Source of the DNA: Pictodentalium vernedei
Lineage: Eukaryota > Mollusca > Scaphopoda > Dentaliida > Dentaliidae
NCBI GenBank assembly: GCA_031216915.1
Contig: CM062293.1
Coordinates: forward strand, 149,242,285-149,306,284
Direction of reading: 5' to 3'
Length of the DNA stretch: 64,000 nucleotides
Shown: piece by piece, positions 44,470 to 56,584 of the stretch
Position numbering within the stretch: position 1 is the stretch's first letter
Layout: each line of letters opens with the position of its first letter
The notes under the pieces: model-generated
Database searches by the model: none
Seen by the model: only the letters and a program-made list of their open reading frames with translations
What the model was told of the DNA's origin: nothing
Translations under genes and position numbers: made by a program

Positions 44470-47323
44470 GTGTCAATGACACTGCAGCTCAACTTGTCTA
44501 AGAAGGGACTGAACTAAATAGAAAGATCCAATAATGCAAAGTCATAACAGAAAAGACATCACAAAGAAGCTACATTTGAAATATGAAAACAATCGGGTGA
44601 GGAGTTGTGGCCTGTTGGGTGTACAAATGGAACTGTTTGCAATTTATATGTCAAATCCATGATGGCCAGCAGCAGCCCTCTTTTTCAACGGAATGCAGAA
44701 AAATTTGTTAACTCCCATCTAGACATCATACCAAAGTTATGTATAAAATTTAAAAAAGAACGGGTGACAGGTGTGGCCTGTGGGATATGCTTAATGGATT
44801 GTTGACAATCTATATGCCAAATCCAAGATGGCTGTTGACGATCATGTTTTTCAACAAAATTTAGAAAAATTTGATAGCTCCAATCTAGACATCACACCAA
44901 AACTACTAGTACTGAAATGGTTAACCGAATAACCGGTTTGAAACCAGTTACCTACTTAACCGAATAAAAAATTGTCAACCGGTTATCTGAAATATCAATA
45001 GTGATCGTCATTGCATGGTTAAAAACGTAGCAAATCTGTCGCTTCTCCTTTGGGATAGATTACACCTCGAAGCAGCGATGTATATATTGAGAACTAATCG
45101 ACTTTGGCATTTAAGACTTCGTTAATGATTGGCAATTTCCGTGAGTACTGAGTAACCACAGAAACTATTTCGTAGTATGTATACAAACGAACGTTGTAGA
45201 GTACTCGACAACGTTCGTTTGTATACACACTACGGAAGAGTTTCTGAGAATACTGCTTTCCAATTCCTATAGTTTTGATCCCAGCTTCGGTGAAATAATG
45301 GCGACGGTTAACCGGATATTATCCAGTTACAGCTCTCAGTTAGTCAGTTGTGAAAATGAGCCAACCGTTTCATCCCTAAACACTATATATGAAATTTGAA
45401 AAAGATTATAAGAGAGATACGGCCTGCAGGTTGTGCTAATGGAATTGTTGACAATTCATTCGCCAAATCCAAGATGGCTGCTGGTGGCCATATTTTTTAA
45501 CAAATTCAGAAAAATTTGACAGCTCCCATCTAGACATCACACCAAAGTTAAATATGAAATTAAAAAAAGATCAGGTGAGAGATGCAGTCTGTAGGGTGTG
45601 CTAATGGAATTTGTTGTCAATTTATATCCAAATCCAAGATGCTGCTGGCAGCCATGTTTTTCAATAAAATTCAGAAATATTTGATAGCTCCCATCTAGAC
45701 ATCACACCAAAGCTACATATGAAATTTGAAAAAGATCAGGTGGGAGATGCAGCCTGTAGGATGTGCTAATGGACTTGTTGACAATTTATATGTCAAATAT
45801 AAGATGGCTGCTGGTGCCCATGTTTTTCAACAAAATTTGATAGCTCCCAAGCCTCCCACTTAGGACCTTGCCTCAAAGCCACATATGAAATTTGTGACTA
45901 ATCGGGTAAGAGCCACGGCCTGTAGGGTGTGCTAAAGGATTTGTTGGACAATTTATATCCAAATCCAAGATGACTGCTGGCAGCCATGTTTTCCAACAAA
46001 ATTTCCGAAACATTTGATAGCTCCAATCTAGACATCACACCAAAAGTACATACAAAATTTTTAAAATATTGGGTGAGAGATGGGGCCTGTAGGATGTGAT
46101 AATGGAATTGTTGACAATTCATTTGCCAAATCCAAGATGGCTGCTGGGGGCCATATTTTTTAATGAAATTCAGAAAAATTTGATAGCTCCCATCTAGATA
46201 TCACACCAAAGCTACAAATGAAATCTGAAAAAGATTGGGCGAGAGATGCAGCCTGTATGGGGTGCTAATGGACTTGTTGACAATTTATATGTCAAATATA
46301 AGATGGCTGCAGGTGCCCATGTTTTTCAACAAAATTTGGGAAAAATTGATAGCCCCTAAGCCTCCCATGTAGACATTGCCCCAAAGTCACATATGAAATT
46401 TGTGACTAATCAGGTGAGAGCCACGGCCTGTAGGGTGTGCTAAAGGAATTGTTGGACAATTTATATCCAAATCCAAGATGACTGCTGGCAGCCATGTTTT
46501 TCAACAAAATTTCAAAACATTTGATAGTTCCAATATGAACATCACACCAAAAGTACATATGAAATTTTAAAAATATTGGGTGAGAGATGGGGCCTGTAGG
46601 ATGTGCTAATGGAATTATTGACAATTTATATGCAAAATCTAAAATGGCCACTGGCGTCCATGTTTTTCAATGCAATTCGGAAAAATCTGATATCTCCCAT
46701 CTCGACATTGCCCCAAAGATACATATGGAATTTGGGACTGATTGGGTGAGAGCTGAGGTCTGTAGGGTGTGCTAATGAAATTGTTGAACAATATATATCC
46801 AAATCCAAGATGGCCACTGGCAGCCATGTTTTTCAACGAAAAAAAAAAATCGATATCTAAATATTCCTCCAAAGCCACATATGAAATTTGGAACTGAACA
46901 AGTGAAAGCGGCAGCCTGTAGGGTGTGCCAATGGAATTGTTGACAATGTATTTGCCATATCCAAGATGGCAGTCATGTTTTTCAACAAAATTCAGAAAAA
47001 TTTGATAGCTCCCATCTAGACATCACAGTGATCACACCAAAGCTATATTGATCAAGTAAGAGACACAGCCTGTAGAGTGTGCCAATGGAACTGTTCACAA
47101 TTTATATGCCAAGTCCAAGATGGCCCCTTGCGGCCATATTTTTCAACGAAATTCGGAAAAATTCGATACGATAGCTCCCATCTTGAGATTGCCCCAAATC
47201 CACGTATGAAATATGGAACTGCTCGGATGGGAGCTACGGCCTGTAGGGTGGTGTGTTAAGGGAATTTTTGGGTGAATGGACCCATCCCAATTGCTCATAC
47301 TTAACGTTGTCAAGTTGAGCTAA
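44470..47323. mobile_element. Tandem-array element (copy 2)
   Basis: Counterpart of 32671-35532, with a 10 bp deletion near 45838 between short AAATTTG repeats and a hAT insertion at 44907-45378. Confidence 0.75.
44907..45378. mobile_element. hAT-like short element in the array (copy 2)
   Basis: Counterpart of 33108-33578, same ends. Confidence 0.75.
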
Positions 47324-47448
47324 TAAAATTGTCCAAATCAGTTACAACCAGGTTGGCAAGAGCGAATTGACCAACATCCAAATCAGACAGGACAGGGAGG
47401 TGATGTCTTCTGCTCGTCACGTGGTGGTCGTGTTGCTCTGTTTGCCCA

Positions 47449-47611
47449 CAGGGGCTCGTTACAAACAATGACTGAGGAATTAAATAATATTATAAAATAA
47501 GCATAACTGGATACCTCCCTAGTATATAATATAATAACTAGGGAGGTATCCAGTTATGCTTATTTTATAATATTATTTAATTCCTCAGTCATTGTTTGTA
47601 ACGAGCCCCTG
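47449..47611. repeat. 163 bp perfect palindrome (copy 2)
   Basis: Counterpart of 35658-35820. Both arms are unchanged. Confidence 0.9.
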
Positions 47612-50600
47612 CGGTTTGCCGTTTTGGTATTTTGTGTCTTGGTGCGTCATTTCCTACAACTGCAGTGTGCACCACAGACTCATTGTGTCAGCCGTATTAT
47701 ACTGTGGAAACTGAAAAAGAGCTCCTCCAAATTTATCTTTTTGCATAACAAACTGTAAACACGGCTTACATGTTTGCTCTTGCGTCCCGAAAAACACACT
47801 GCTTTCGCAAGAATGCTTTCTCTTTCAAAATTTAATGGCAGACCTCTTGCACAGATTGGCAACTTACCTCCCCTGATATACAAAAAGAAGTGTTTGTAAA
47901 TCTCACTCTTCGGAACTTCATTCTTGCATCATTGCATGTTGCCGCATACTTTTTAAATGGAAATGATTTCCCGGCGCAAAGAACAACAGACGTAAACACA
48001 CTGAAATTCATAGGTTTGATGCCTTGATAGAACCATCCTTTCAACCTGCTCATCTCAAGGTTTTAACACAGTATGAAAAGCTTGACACCAATCAATAACC
48101 TCTTTCGGAGACCTAAATACACTTTTCACTTCGCTTTAGGAGGAATAACGCGTTTTTTTTCTGTTTACACAAGGCCTGGTAGGTCCATGCATGTCTGAAA
48201 AGGAAGTGTAAACTTACAGAAGGCCTGCCTACAGTTTCATCGGTCCTGGAGTGACTATCATGGCTTCCCCAGCCTCTCGACAGTCCTGACTGACCTCAGT
48301 GTCCCGAACGCCAAAATAAATATTTTTATCAATTTATTCATTCATTTATTGGGGTTTAACGACACTTTCGACAGCCAGAGTCACCTCGTGTCGGATTTTT
48401 TATCAACTGCATTCTAAATTTTAGTGAACTCAGGTTTGATAATGCGATGTTATAAGTTATGAGGCTTTCAGTGGGCGGATATGATGTGATACAAGGCGAA
48501 GTAAGATCAATTTACAGTCCAGGGGGAGTAACTCGAAATATTTGCATGAACTGAGAAGGGCAGATTATTCGGGTAAGGATTCTCGCTTGAGTTCGTCTCA
48601 GACAGTGCCCGTTGGCTTCTATACATGTCGTTTTAGTGGTTTATTTATTGTATTTATTTACATTTGTATATTAAAATTTCTCAAAGACTGAAAGAAACGT
48701 ATTATAGTTGTGCGTTGATCAACAGACACACACGCGAAATTATTTGTTGTTCGTTGAACACGCGAAATTAGGAAAAACATCGAAGCGAGCGTTGGATGTC
48801 AAAAACAAAATGTCTGAACTGACCGTATATAAGCTCTATATACGGTCAGCTCGATGATACACAGTCTCATATACGGTCACTAGATATTGAAGCTGATTGG
48901 TCAATAACATTTACTGGCATAATAATAAAATTTATATGATAACCAGCGAGGTCCTTCGGATTCCAGGGTTCACAAATCGTTGATGGGTACAGGGCAGCTA
49001 TTTATTTATTTATTGGGGTTTAACAACACTTTCGACAGCCAGGGTCACCTCGTGTCGGACAGTTTTACGGGTGGAGGAAGACCGGAGAGAACCACCGAAC
49101 AAAGGCGAGCAACTGTCAGACTCCTAAACGTTCACACAAGCGGGTTAGCAGCGTCAAGTTGGTCCCCGTTTGAACCCACCCCTCTGCTTCTCTTATTTCA
49201 CTTTTCTCAACAGAGTTCTTTCAACAGTGTTCGGTATTGCGTAGCAAATTGATCAACAGACTGTAGTGTGTAGGGCTGTTATCTTTTCATAAGTTTGTTT
49301 GATGGGGTTGGAACTGAGAATGTCGATTCAGTGTAGAGTATTGAGACCTTCGCCGATAGTTCACAGCGTAGGACAACATCCTGCACACCATCAACGCAGT
49401 GAAGTTCATTTAGTAAATCACTAGAATGATATCCTGTGAAATGAATAACTAAATTGAGTGGCGGATGAAGGGTTTTGGATTTGGCGAAGCGGTGGCATAC
49501 TTAATTCAAGAAACATTATGCGAAGCGTCATTCGAGGCATGTAACGGCGAGTTCAGAGCGACCATGGGAAGGGGTATGTCACTGTTACCGGCAGTGTCAA
49601 GGGCCCGAAGCCACGGCAAACATTTGGTCAAAGAGAAAGCCAGTGTGTCCCCACCCCCAGTGGTCTCTTTGCACATGACCTTAAGGTTTTCCGGCCAAAA
49701 TATTCCCTAAAATTTATTCAGAATCCTTAAAAGTTTGAAAATTTTAAGCCAATTTATAATAGCTGACAGGGATCCGCGAAAGAGCTAGCGCTGTATGCAT
49801 GGGGCACGGTATTATCAGCGATGACACATAGACACCCATTATCTCCGGTATAGTAGATACCCATGTGTTATCGCGATTTATTATCCTCGAGTGGATTGGG
49901 GTGGGATGAGAAAATCTCGTCAGAGGACAGGGGCGGTGGAAGCTCGATGAAAGTGTAAGAAAAATGTTACAATCGAATATCTGTAAATGTAGCATGACTC
50001 ACTGTCGTCCCTCGTTTTGATGAATATTTCTGTGTGGTCACTGTCTTGTCCATTTCTTCTTCTTCAACCATCTTCCAACCCGAGGGTCAGCCTTCGGGTT
50101 GGAAGATAGTTGAAGTAGAAGAAACGGACCGAAGCGACCCAAAGTGGGGATCTTTGGCTAAATATTGTTTGGATTTGCAAATAATGATACAGGAAAGTCT
50201 GTATATTGACATGTTTGCAAGCGCCCATTTTAATTCATTGTATAACTGCGAAACATATCTGGAAAAAAAGTGGAGGGGCACGTGCCCCTATGCCCCCTGG
50301 CTCCGTTACCTCTGCGAGATATTTGACTCAGACTCGAGAATTGTCGAATTTCTGGGTGAAATATCTTTCCTCTCGGGTGAGATTTACTTTGGAAGCACCC
50401 CCCCCCCCCCCCCCCCTCAACATCCTGGAATTGTCCATGGTCCAGCAAATGATGTACCAGTCAATTAATCCTATATTATCGTTTGTTTGTTTGTTTATTG
50501 GGGTTAACCACACTTTCAATAGCTAGGATCATATCGTGTCGGTGCTACATTATGAAAATTCAGGGCCTATAATTGCAGTAGACTGTTACAATTATGGACA

Positions 50601-50718
50601 CTGCGTTGTTACAGTATGGCCTCAGTGGCCGAGGCAAAGATATAATAAATGAAATTGTTAAAACAAAGCCTCAATAGAATTTGATAGTTTAATTTAGCAA
50701 GTGTGTATAAATTTTCAG

Positions 50719-50982
50719 TCACCTTCAAACTGGTATTTTTTCCGTATTACACTCCCCAAAAAACTTTTGGCCTCTCAATGCAATGAACTGTGTGAGCTTT
50801 GTTTCAGTAAGAATAACACACGAAGAAGGCTCAGGAAGGGAAAACATCACTTATTTCGATCGAGATATAAATTAAGGGTCTTAGTAACCCGTGGAAGACA
50901 TAGAGTTGAAGAATTAGAAACATCTTTTGCTTGGCACCGAAAAAGTAAAAAAAATGACCTCTTCACAGAAATGAGACGCTGA
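50719..50982 (+). CDS. Possible terminal exon, basic protein (copy 2)
   Basis: Counterpart of 38923-39186. Two substitutions were noticed, one silent (AGG to AGA, Arg) and one Leu to Phe; the frame is kept. The same doubts apply. Confidence 0.2.
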   Translation, partial: SPSNWYFFRITLPKKLLASQCNELCELCFSKNNTRRRLRKGKHHLFRSRYKLRVLVTRGRHRVEELETSFAWHRKSKKNDLFTEMRR

Positions 50983-51537
50983 GTGGGATGAGGGAGACAT
51001 TTCAAACGAAGCGTAGCGTTGTTGACTCTTGTGACAATCTCTTGGGTAAACACGTATCTTCTCAGTTTAATCACGTTCGCCGCTTGCTGCAAACTTCTAT
51101 TTCGATGGTACAACCTGCTCTATCTGTGTAATTATTCGGAGAGTTTCGACAAAGTTATCATGACAACGTTACATGTTACGACACTGAGGGAAATGAAAAC
51201 ATTTATCAGGGAACAATCTACGTCTCCAGGCTGAAGCAGTCGTGTAGCTACGGACGGGCGGGGGAGGGGGGGGGGCGGTTGAGGACGACGGATGGGCGGA
51301 CGATAGTCATGAGTATAGCCCTGACATTAAACAGTCGGGCTAAAAAATCGATAACATTTCTCTTTCAATGCAACTGGTGTATTTAAATGGTATTTATGTG
51401 TATACTTAAACCATGCTGATTGAAAAATAAAGTTTATTCAGTTCACATTCCTGGGTCATATCTGAGTATTCCTTGGATTGAGTCGTTTTCAACATAAATG
51501 GTATGTGTACTGAGGAAACACTGTCACAGAAAAATGC

Positions 51538-51784
51538 CTGGAAATAAGCAGTCTGACATTTGCAGAATGAGGTCCCCAGAGGGTGAATTTGATGATGCTA
51601 TTCCATAGTTACAGTGGGCCAATTTATCCTCTGGGCACCTCTTTCTGTTCAGTTTTAAGACACCGATGCAGACTGAGGTTCACAGAGGGTAAATTGGGTG
51701 ATGCTACCCTGCTGTAGAGGGTAGCATCACTAAATTCACCCGCTGGGGACCTCATTTTGCAGATGCCTGTCTGCTTATTTTCTG
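51538..51784. mobile_element. MITE family 1 (copy 2)
   Basis: Counterpart of 39746-39992. Confidence 0.75.
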
Positions 51785-51930
51785 ACTTGCACAGAAAATA
51801 TTGATGACTGAAGTGACCCACCACACTCTCTAGACAAAAACTGGTGGAATATTTTGTTTGAATCAGCTTCCTTAACATATTTTCAATTCTTTCAAACGTT
51901 ATATCTTTCTGGCACAATATATCGAATTTT

Positions 51931-52046
51931 CGGGGGCGCGATGGCTCAGAAGGTAGAGGTGCAGGCTACAAGACGAGAGGTCCTCGGTTCGAATCCCACC
52001 TGCGGCAACCGCGTTGTGTCCTTGGGCAAGACACTTCACCCCCCCC
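51931..52046 (+). repeat. SINE tRNA head 1, truncated (copy 2)
   Basis: Counterpart of 40139-40255, with a shorter C run. Confidence 0.75.
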
Positions 52047-52803
52047 CCCCCCCCCCCACACACACACACCCTTGACCACGTTCTCACAAAAGAAAGGACC
52101 GTTGATGTTAGTTTTGTCGATGTCGGACCTCATCACGATGGGAGTCACGCAGTGCCTAGAAATTATTTTTTTTAAAGTTAATTTATTAAATATTTAAATT
52201 GTTAGCTCTCAGACTATATTATTTATTCTATAGAATGCAACGAACTAAAAATACACCAGAAACTGGAATAAATAACCCTTTTTGTCCATTGTGTTATTTG
52301 ATGATTTCCCTCATATTGTTTCTGTTTAGTAGTGTTTACATTCCCTTTAAGAGAAAAAAAAGAAGTGTTCAGTCATTTAATGTTTTATTTCTGAAAATGT
52401 CTTCTAGTACTGTCCGATAAAGAGTTAGGATTAGTTTATTCAGAATATATTTTACATTGAAGGATAAATATGGTATACCAATATTCTTATTATAACAAAT
52501 CTATGATTTGGGTATTGAATTTCTTCCCGATATGACTGATTAACCCTTATACAGTGATGTGAAAAAAAAAAACCCTGAAATTTCCAGCAGCAACTTTTTC
52601 CCATAATGCAACTACGAATTTAACTAATTAAACCTCTTTGACAGAGCTCATTGTGCTCCGTCAAACAAGATAGGAGTGGAGCTGAAACGGTTAAAGGGTT
52701 TTCTTGATCGATTAATCACATGGATTAACCCTAGTTAACCGATTAATCACTTACCCTAATAGGTAGCTGAATAATTGTCGTACCGTTAATGATTTACAGC
52801 ATA

Positions 52804-53054
52804 TTAACATTTTACCCAACATGACGGGAAAAACCGGCAAGCGCTAAAAACAAAAGTCTCCATTTAAATTTTATTATGTTTTCGATTTTTGTCTCAAAAA
52901 CATAGCTTATGACCTCTCATTGGGACGAGCTCGTTGAGCTCGTCCCAATGAGGGGTCATAAGCTATGTTTTTGAGACAAAAATTGAAAATTTTTAGTAAT
53001 TTAAGAATTTATTTTGCAAGTATAGTCTTTCAACCTCATTGGGTAAATGGTTAA
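52804..53054. mobile_element. TTAA MITE family 2, nested in hAT
   Basis: TTAACATTTTACCCAACATG to GGGTAAATGGTTAA. Core palindrome TAGCTTATGACC...TCATTGGGACGAGCTC and mirror. Confidence 0.75.
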
Positions 53055-53244
53055 GAATGATCATTTCCAGCTACTGATACAGGCACGTGAACAAGTATGT
53101 CAGCACGTAACTTGCATGCTTTACTCTGTCTAATATATAACTGATGTGAGTCAGTGTGACAACGTGGGCCTGTTTTGGAGCAAGTTTGTTCCTTTGTTAA
53201 CCAATATAGTACAATAGTTCAAAAGTAACGGTAATCAATCAATT

Positions 53245-53586
53245 CGCGGTAAGTAATTGGATGGGTGACCATTTCAGCGACTGATTCGTGCTCCCGCGTT
53301 GTGTCCTTGGGCAAGGCACTTAACCCCGATTGCCTACATGGGGGCACGATGACGCTGTGTACTGAGGCGTACTGCACGTCGATGATGTGCATGTCTTCAA
53401 CCAATCTAACCCTGCCTGTGCCGCGGTGCAGAGTTCAGAGTTACGATGTTGGAGAGCTGACAGCTGCTCGTCGTTGCTCGGTGGTTCTCTCCGGGTACTC
53501 CGGCTTCCCCCACCCGTAAAACTGTCACCGACATGATATGACCCTGGCTGTTAATGTGTCGTTAAACCCTAATAATAATAAAAAAA
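53245..53586 (+). repeat. SINE with 5S rRNA-like head and T2 tail, 12 bp TSD
   Basis: Flanked by exact AATCAATCAATT (53233-53244 and 53587-53598). The head GGTAAGTAATTGGATGGGTG-ACC closely matches the 3' promoter part of 5S rRNA (box C region, usual form GGTTAGTACTTGGATGGG), so this is a SINE3-type head, 5'-truncated. It continues TGTCCTTGGGCAAGGCACTT, the shared body and the T2 tail (CCTGGCTGTTAATGTGTCGT), ending in TAATAATAATAAAAA. Confidence 0.85.
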
Positions 53587-53754
53587 AATCAATCAATTCC
53601 TTTTTTAATCGATCAAGACGTTGATCATTGGTTAATCGATTAATCGGTTAACAGTTTCAGGTCTAGATAGGAGTGGTTAAATTCTTAGCTGCATTATGGA
53701 AAACATATGATGCTTGAAATTTAGATATTTCAACATCAGTGTGCAGGAGGTTAA

Positions 53755-54104
53755 GGTGATATGGACTTGGACGCTAAACACAAAAGAGAGAAAGTGTGAG
53801 TGCAAGAATATCTCTGACTTTTTCCTGTATACGTGTCAACATTCTTTTTCAGTAAGTTGATGGATTGGACATGGTGACACAAACATAAATAGCACACATG
53901 ATTTAACAACAATGTGACAAACATCGGGACACATTTACAAGTTTATGATCTCCTTCACGCGTAAAATACCACTAGAATAGTCATATTATTTACAGTGACC
54001 AAACAATTGTCGAAACTTGACAGAGATGCTGAGTTAGAAGAAACGGAGGAAATCAAATATTAATGCATTTAAATCTTCTAGTTCTACAGAATGAATGTTT
54101 GTGT
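53755..54104. other. AT-rich sequence, nothing recognised
   Basis: No gene or recurrent repeat seen. Confidence 0.4.
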
Positions 54105-54345
54105 GGTTATTGTGGGTTCAACGACTCTTTAAACAGCCAGGGCCACAGCATGTCGGATAGTTGTATGGGTGGAGGAAACCGGATCATTCGGAGAGAACCA
54201 CAGAGCAAAGGCGGGCATCTGTCACACTCTTCAATTTACTAACTCTGCTCAGAGTTGGCTGCTGTTGGAGGCAAGTACACCTTCAACGTGCAGTACGCCT
54301 TAGTGGGCAATCAAGATTAAGTGTCTAGTGCCTTGACAAAATAGA
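54105..54345 (-). repeat. SINE T2 copy, decayed
   Basis: GGTTCAACGACTC, AACAGCCAGGGCCACAGCAT, GGTGGAGGAAACCGG, AGAACCACAGAGCAAAGG and GTGCAGTACGCCTTAGTG follow the T2 tail and body. The head is lost after GTGCCTTGAC. Confidence 0.75.
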
Positions 54346-54356
54346 TGGATACTTTT

Positions 54357-54631
54357 GTTCACCCTTTACCCGACGAATTGGTTACACCCCCCCCCCCCTG
54401 TATTATACAAAATCAGCATTCCAAAAAAAGTAAAAAAAACACAAAAAAACAAAAAAAACAAAACAATTCAGCAAAATCATATCATGTGACTCCTCATTAG
54501 AACGAGCTCATCGAGCTCGTTCCAATGAGGACTCGCATGGTATGATTTTGCTGAAATTTTTGGAAAAATATGAGAAAAAAACTATTTAAAATCATAAATT
54601 TTGATATCGTCTGCTTTGGGTAAAGGGTTAA
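54357..54631. mobile_element. MITE family 2 copy
   Basis: CACCCTTTACCCGACGAATT to GGGTAAAGGGTTAA. Core palindrome ATCATGTGACTCCTCATTAG and mirror around GAGCTCATCGAGCTC. The left TTAA is mutated to TTCA. Confidence 0.7.
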
Positions 54632-54777
54632 TGAGTTCGATCCTTGGAAAATAACGAGCTTACGATACCCAAAATCTGAGGGCTGTTTTCACACGGGACG
54701 CGACTCGAGCGTTGCGCGCGATGCGCTACAGTTACAATGGACCGTTTTTCTTCTCAATATTCAGTTTCGACACAATG

Positions 54778-55122
54778 TGGGGGCGTGGTGGCTCAGTAGG
54801 TAGAGGTGCAGACTGCAAGCCGAGAGGTCCTCGGTTCGAACCCCACCTGCGGCAAGCGCGTTGTGTCCTTGGGCAAGACACTTCACCCCATTGCCCACGT
54901 GGGGGCATGATGGCGCTGTGTACTAAGGCATACTGCACGTCGATGGTGCACCTGTCTTCAACCAATGCTGACACTGCTTGTGGGGAGTTAGTATGTTGAC
55001 GAGCTGACAGTTGCTCTGTGGTTCTCTCCGGGTACCCCGGCTACCTCCACCCGTAAAACTGTCATGGTCATGATTAGCCATTGTGCAGAAATATGTGACC
55101 TTAAACACCAATAAATAAATAA
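54778..55122 (+). repeat. SINE, tRNA head 1 plus T1 tail, full length
   Basis: GGGGGCGTGGTGGCTCAGTA, GGTTCGAACC, TGTCCTTGGGCAAGACACTT, the body, GTAAAACTGTCATGGTCATG and ACCAATAAATAAATAAA. The flanks CGACACAATGTG and CGGCACAGTGTG are a decayed target duplication. Confidence 0.88.
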
Positions 55123-55578
55123 AATCGGCACAGTGTGATGACACTAATTCGTGCAAGCAAGAACTATATTTTATTACATGACTATGTAATTTAACTTCTA
55201 AATATCACTACTGTTTGACGATCTTTTCCTGGTCTCCGGAAAATTCACATTGTGGAATTCGATTCCGCATCACAAGAGTATGACGGGCAATTTACGAGTG
55301 CGTTCGAATTCGCATAATTAGCTGTTCCGGTCGCAAAGAGTACTTTAATCCGAGTTGGAATGGGTGAGCTCGAACGGCGGTCCGGGTTGACTGAAAGTTG
55401 ACTGTTCACTTTGTTTCGTATTCATACGCATTGGGGGATTCCCCGGAAGTGTGCACCTGTTACAAAAATAAATGTGAACAAAAATAGTTACTTCAATCCA
55501 ATTTACCCCAAAAGGTTGGGGGAATTGTTAATGCTAGCGTTGTCATGCGATGTTGAACTATAAGTCATAATAAACCTT
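55123..55578. other. Unassigned sequence
   Basis: Nothing recognised. Confidence 0.4.
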
Positions 55579-55725
55579 TTATCGCTACAGTGAAGTGATC
55601 TGGGTCGTCGCATCACGTCTCGTTGAGGAAGTCACATCGCCGGATCAAACTCGCTGCCTGTGGCAGCTCGTTTGGTCGAGCGATCTGACCTCCTCATCTC
55701 GACGTGATTCGACGACCCAGATCAC

Positions 55726-55776
<51 letters not shown>

Positions 55777-56102
55777 TTGATGTTTAAGGTCACATATTTA
55801 TGCACAATGGCTAATCATGACCGTGACAGTTTTACGGGTGGAGGAAGCCGGAGTACCCGGAGAGAACCACCGAGCAACGACGAGCAGCTGTCAGCTCCCC
55901 AACAGCGTAACTCCGCACTGTAGCACAGGCAGGGTTAGATTGGTTGAAGACATGCGTACCATCGACGTGCAGTTCGCCTTAGTACACGGCGTCATCGTGC
56001 CCCCACGCGGGCAATGGAGATGAAGTGTCTTGCCCAAGGACACAACGCGGTTGCCGCAGGTGGGATTCGAACCGAACCCAGATCACTTCTCTGTAGCGAT
56101 AA
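55579..56102. mobile_element. Foldback MITE split by a SINE
   Basis: TTATCGCTACAG (left) and CTGTAGCGATAA (right, 56091-56102) are the ends. Inner arms of about 70 bp (AAGTGATCTGGGTCGTCG ... CGACGACCCAGATCACTT) meet near 55656. Without the SINE the element is about 165 bp and almost wholly palindromic. Confidence 0.8.
55728..56076 (-). repeat. SINE T1, inserted in foldback MITE, 12 bp TSD
   Basis: CCCAGATCACTT flanks it (55716-55727 and 56077-56088). The TTTA repeat of about 50 bp at the left is the SINE 3' tail. The head is cut inside the B box (GGTTCGAATCC), so this is a 5'-truncated retroposition. Confidence 0.88.
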
Positions 56103-56234
56103 TATGTATGGATTATGCATGATCTGGTTCTTATGACAAGTGAAAATGTAAAACCAACTTCGAGCTCTTTCATTCTGCACCTCTTTCCATAAGTCTATAA
56201 ACATGGACATTAGGCAGAGCTGAGAAAGGGTCAG

Positions 56235-56370
56235 TTGAAAATGTTAGTAAGTTGGGGAGTTTGACAGTTGCTCGCCGTTGCTCGATGGTTCTCGTTGGGT
56301 ACTCCGGCTTCCTCCGCCTGTAAAACTGTCGGACACTAGGTGACCCTGGTTGCCGAAAGTGTCGTTAACC
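56235..56370 (+). repeat. SINE T2 fragment
   Basis: GTTGGGGAGTTTGACAGTTG, TCGATGGTTCTCGTTGGGTA, CGGACACTAGGTGACCCTGG and AAAGTGTCGTTAACC. Body end and T2 tail only. Confidence 0.75.
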
Positions 56371-56584
56371 ACCCCTCAAAAAGCCCAACGATCGCCATTT
56401 CCAAACCAACAGGCAACTGTCCGGCAGAGTGCGTGAGAGTGTGCGTGTGTGTAAGAGTGCGTACGTGATGTGTGGGTGGAGGGGGTCCATGTGTGTTGAG
56501 ACGAGGCCCAACTATTTGGCCTTAATATATAACGTATTCACATCATCTTCCAGGTCTTAAAACGGGGTGAATAAATTATGTATT

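Larger units (their letters stand above)
40584..52374 (+). repeat. 11.8 kb segmental tandem duplication, copy 2
   Basis: Offset to copy 1 is 11797 bp at the start and 11791-11796 bp later, the change being due to homopolymer indels and one 10 bp deletion. Its contents repeat copy 1 in the same order. The unique flank resumes at about 52375 with ATTTAATGTTTTATTTC. Confidence 0.95.
52677..53665. mobile_element. hAT family 4 element, 989 bp, exact 8 bp TSD
   Basis: GATAGGAG flanks it (52669-52676 and 53666-53673). Termini TGGAGCTGAAACGGTTAA and CAGTTTCAGGTCTA are inverted. It carries a nested TTAA MITE and a nested 5S-type SINE. No transposase, so it is non-autonomous. Confidence 0.85.
52540..53754. 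mobile_element. MITE family 3, split by a hAT element
   Basis: Left part 52540-52676 starts TTAACCCTTATACAGTGATG. Right part 53666-53754 ends CATCAGTGTGCAGGAGGTTA-A. Together they give the family 3 layout (compare 57003-57224), with TTAA at both edges and inverted termini. Confidence 0.7.

Noticed and set aside
54778..54855. tRNA genes at SINE heads (A and B boxes at 5780-5850, 40140, 51931, 54778, 57911).
   Set aside because: Each is joined to the SINE body and repeated. The cloverleaf is degenerate and several have TSDs, so they are retroposed pol III promoters, not tRNA genes.
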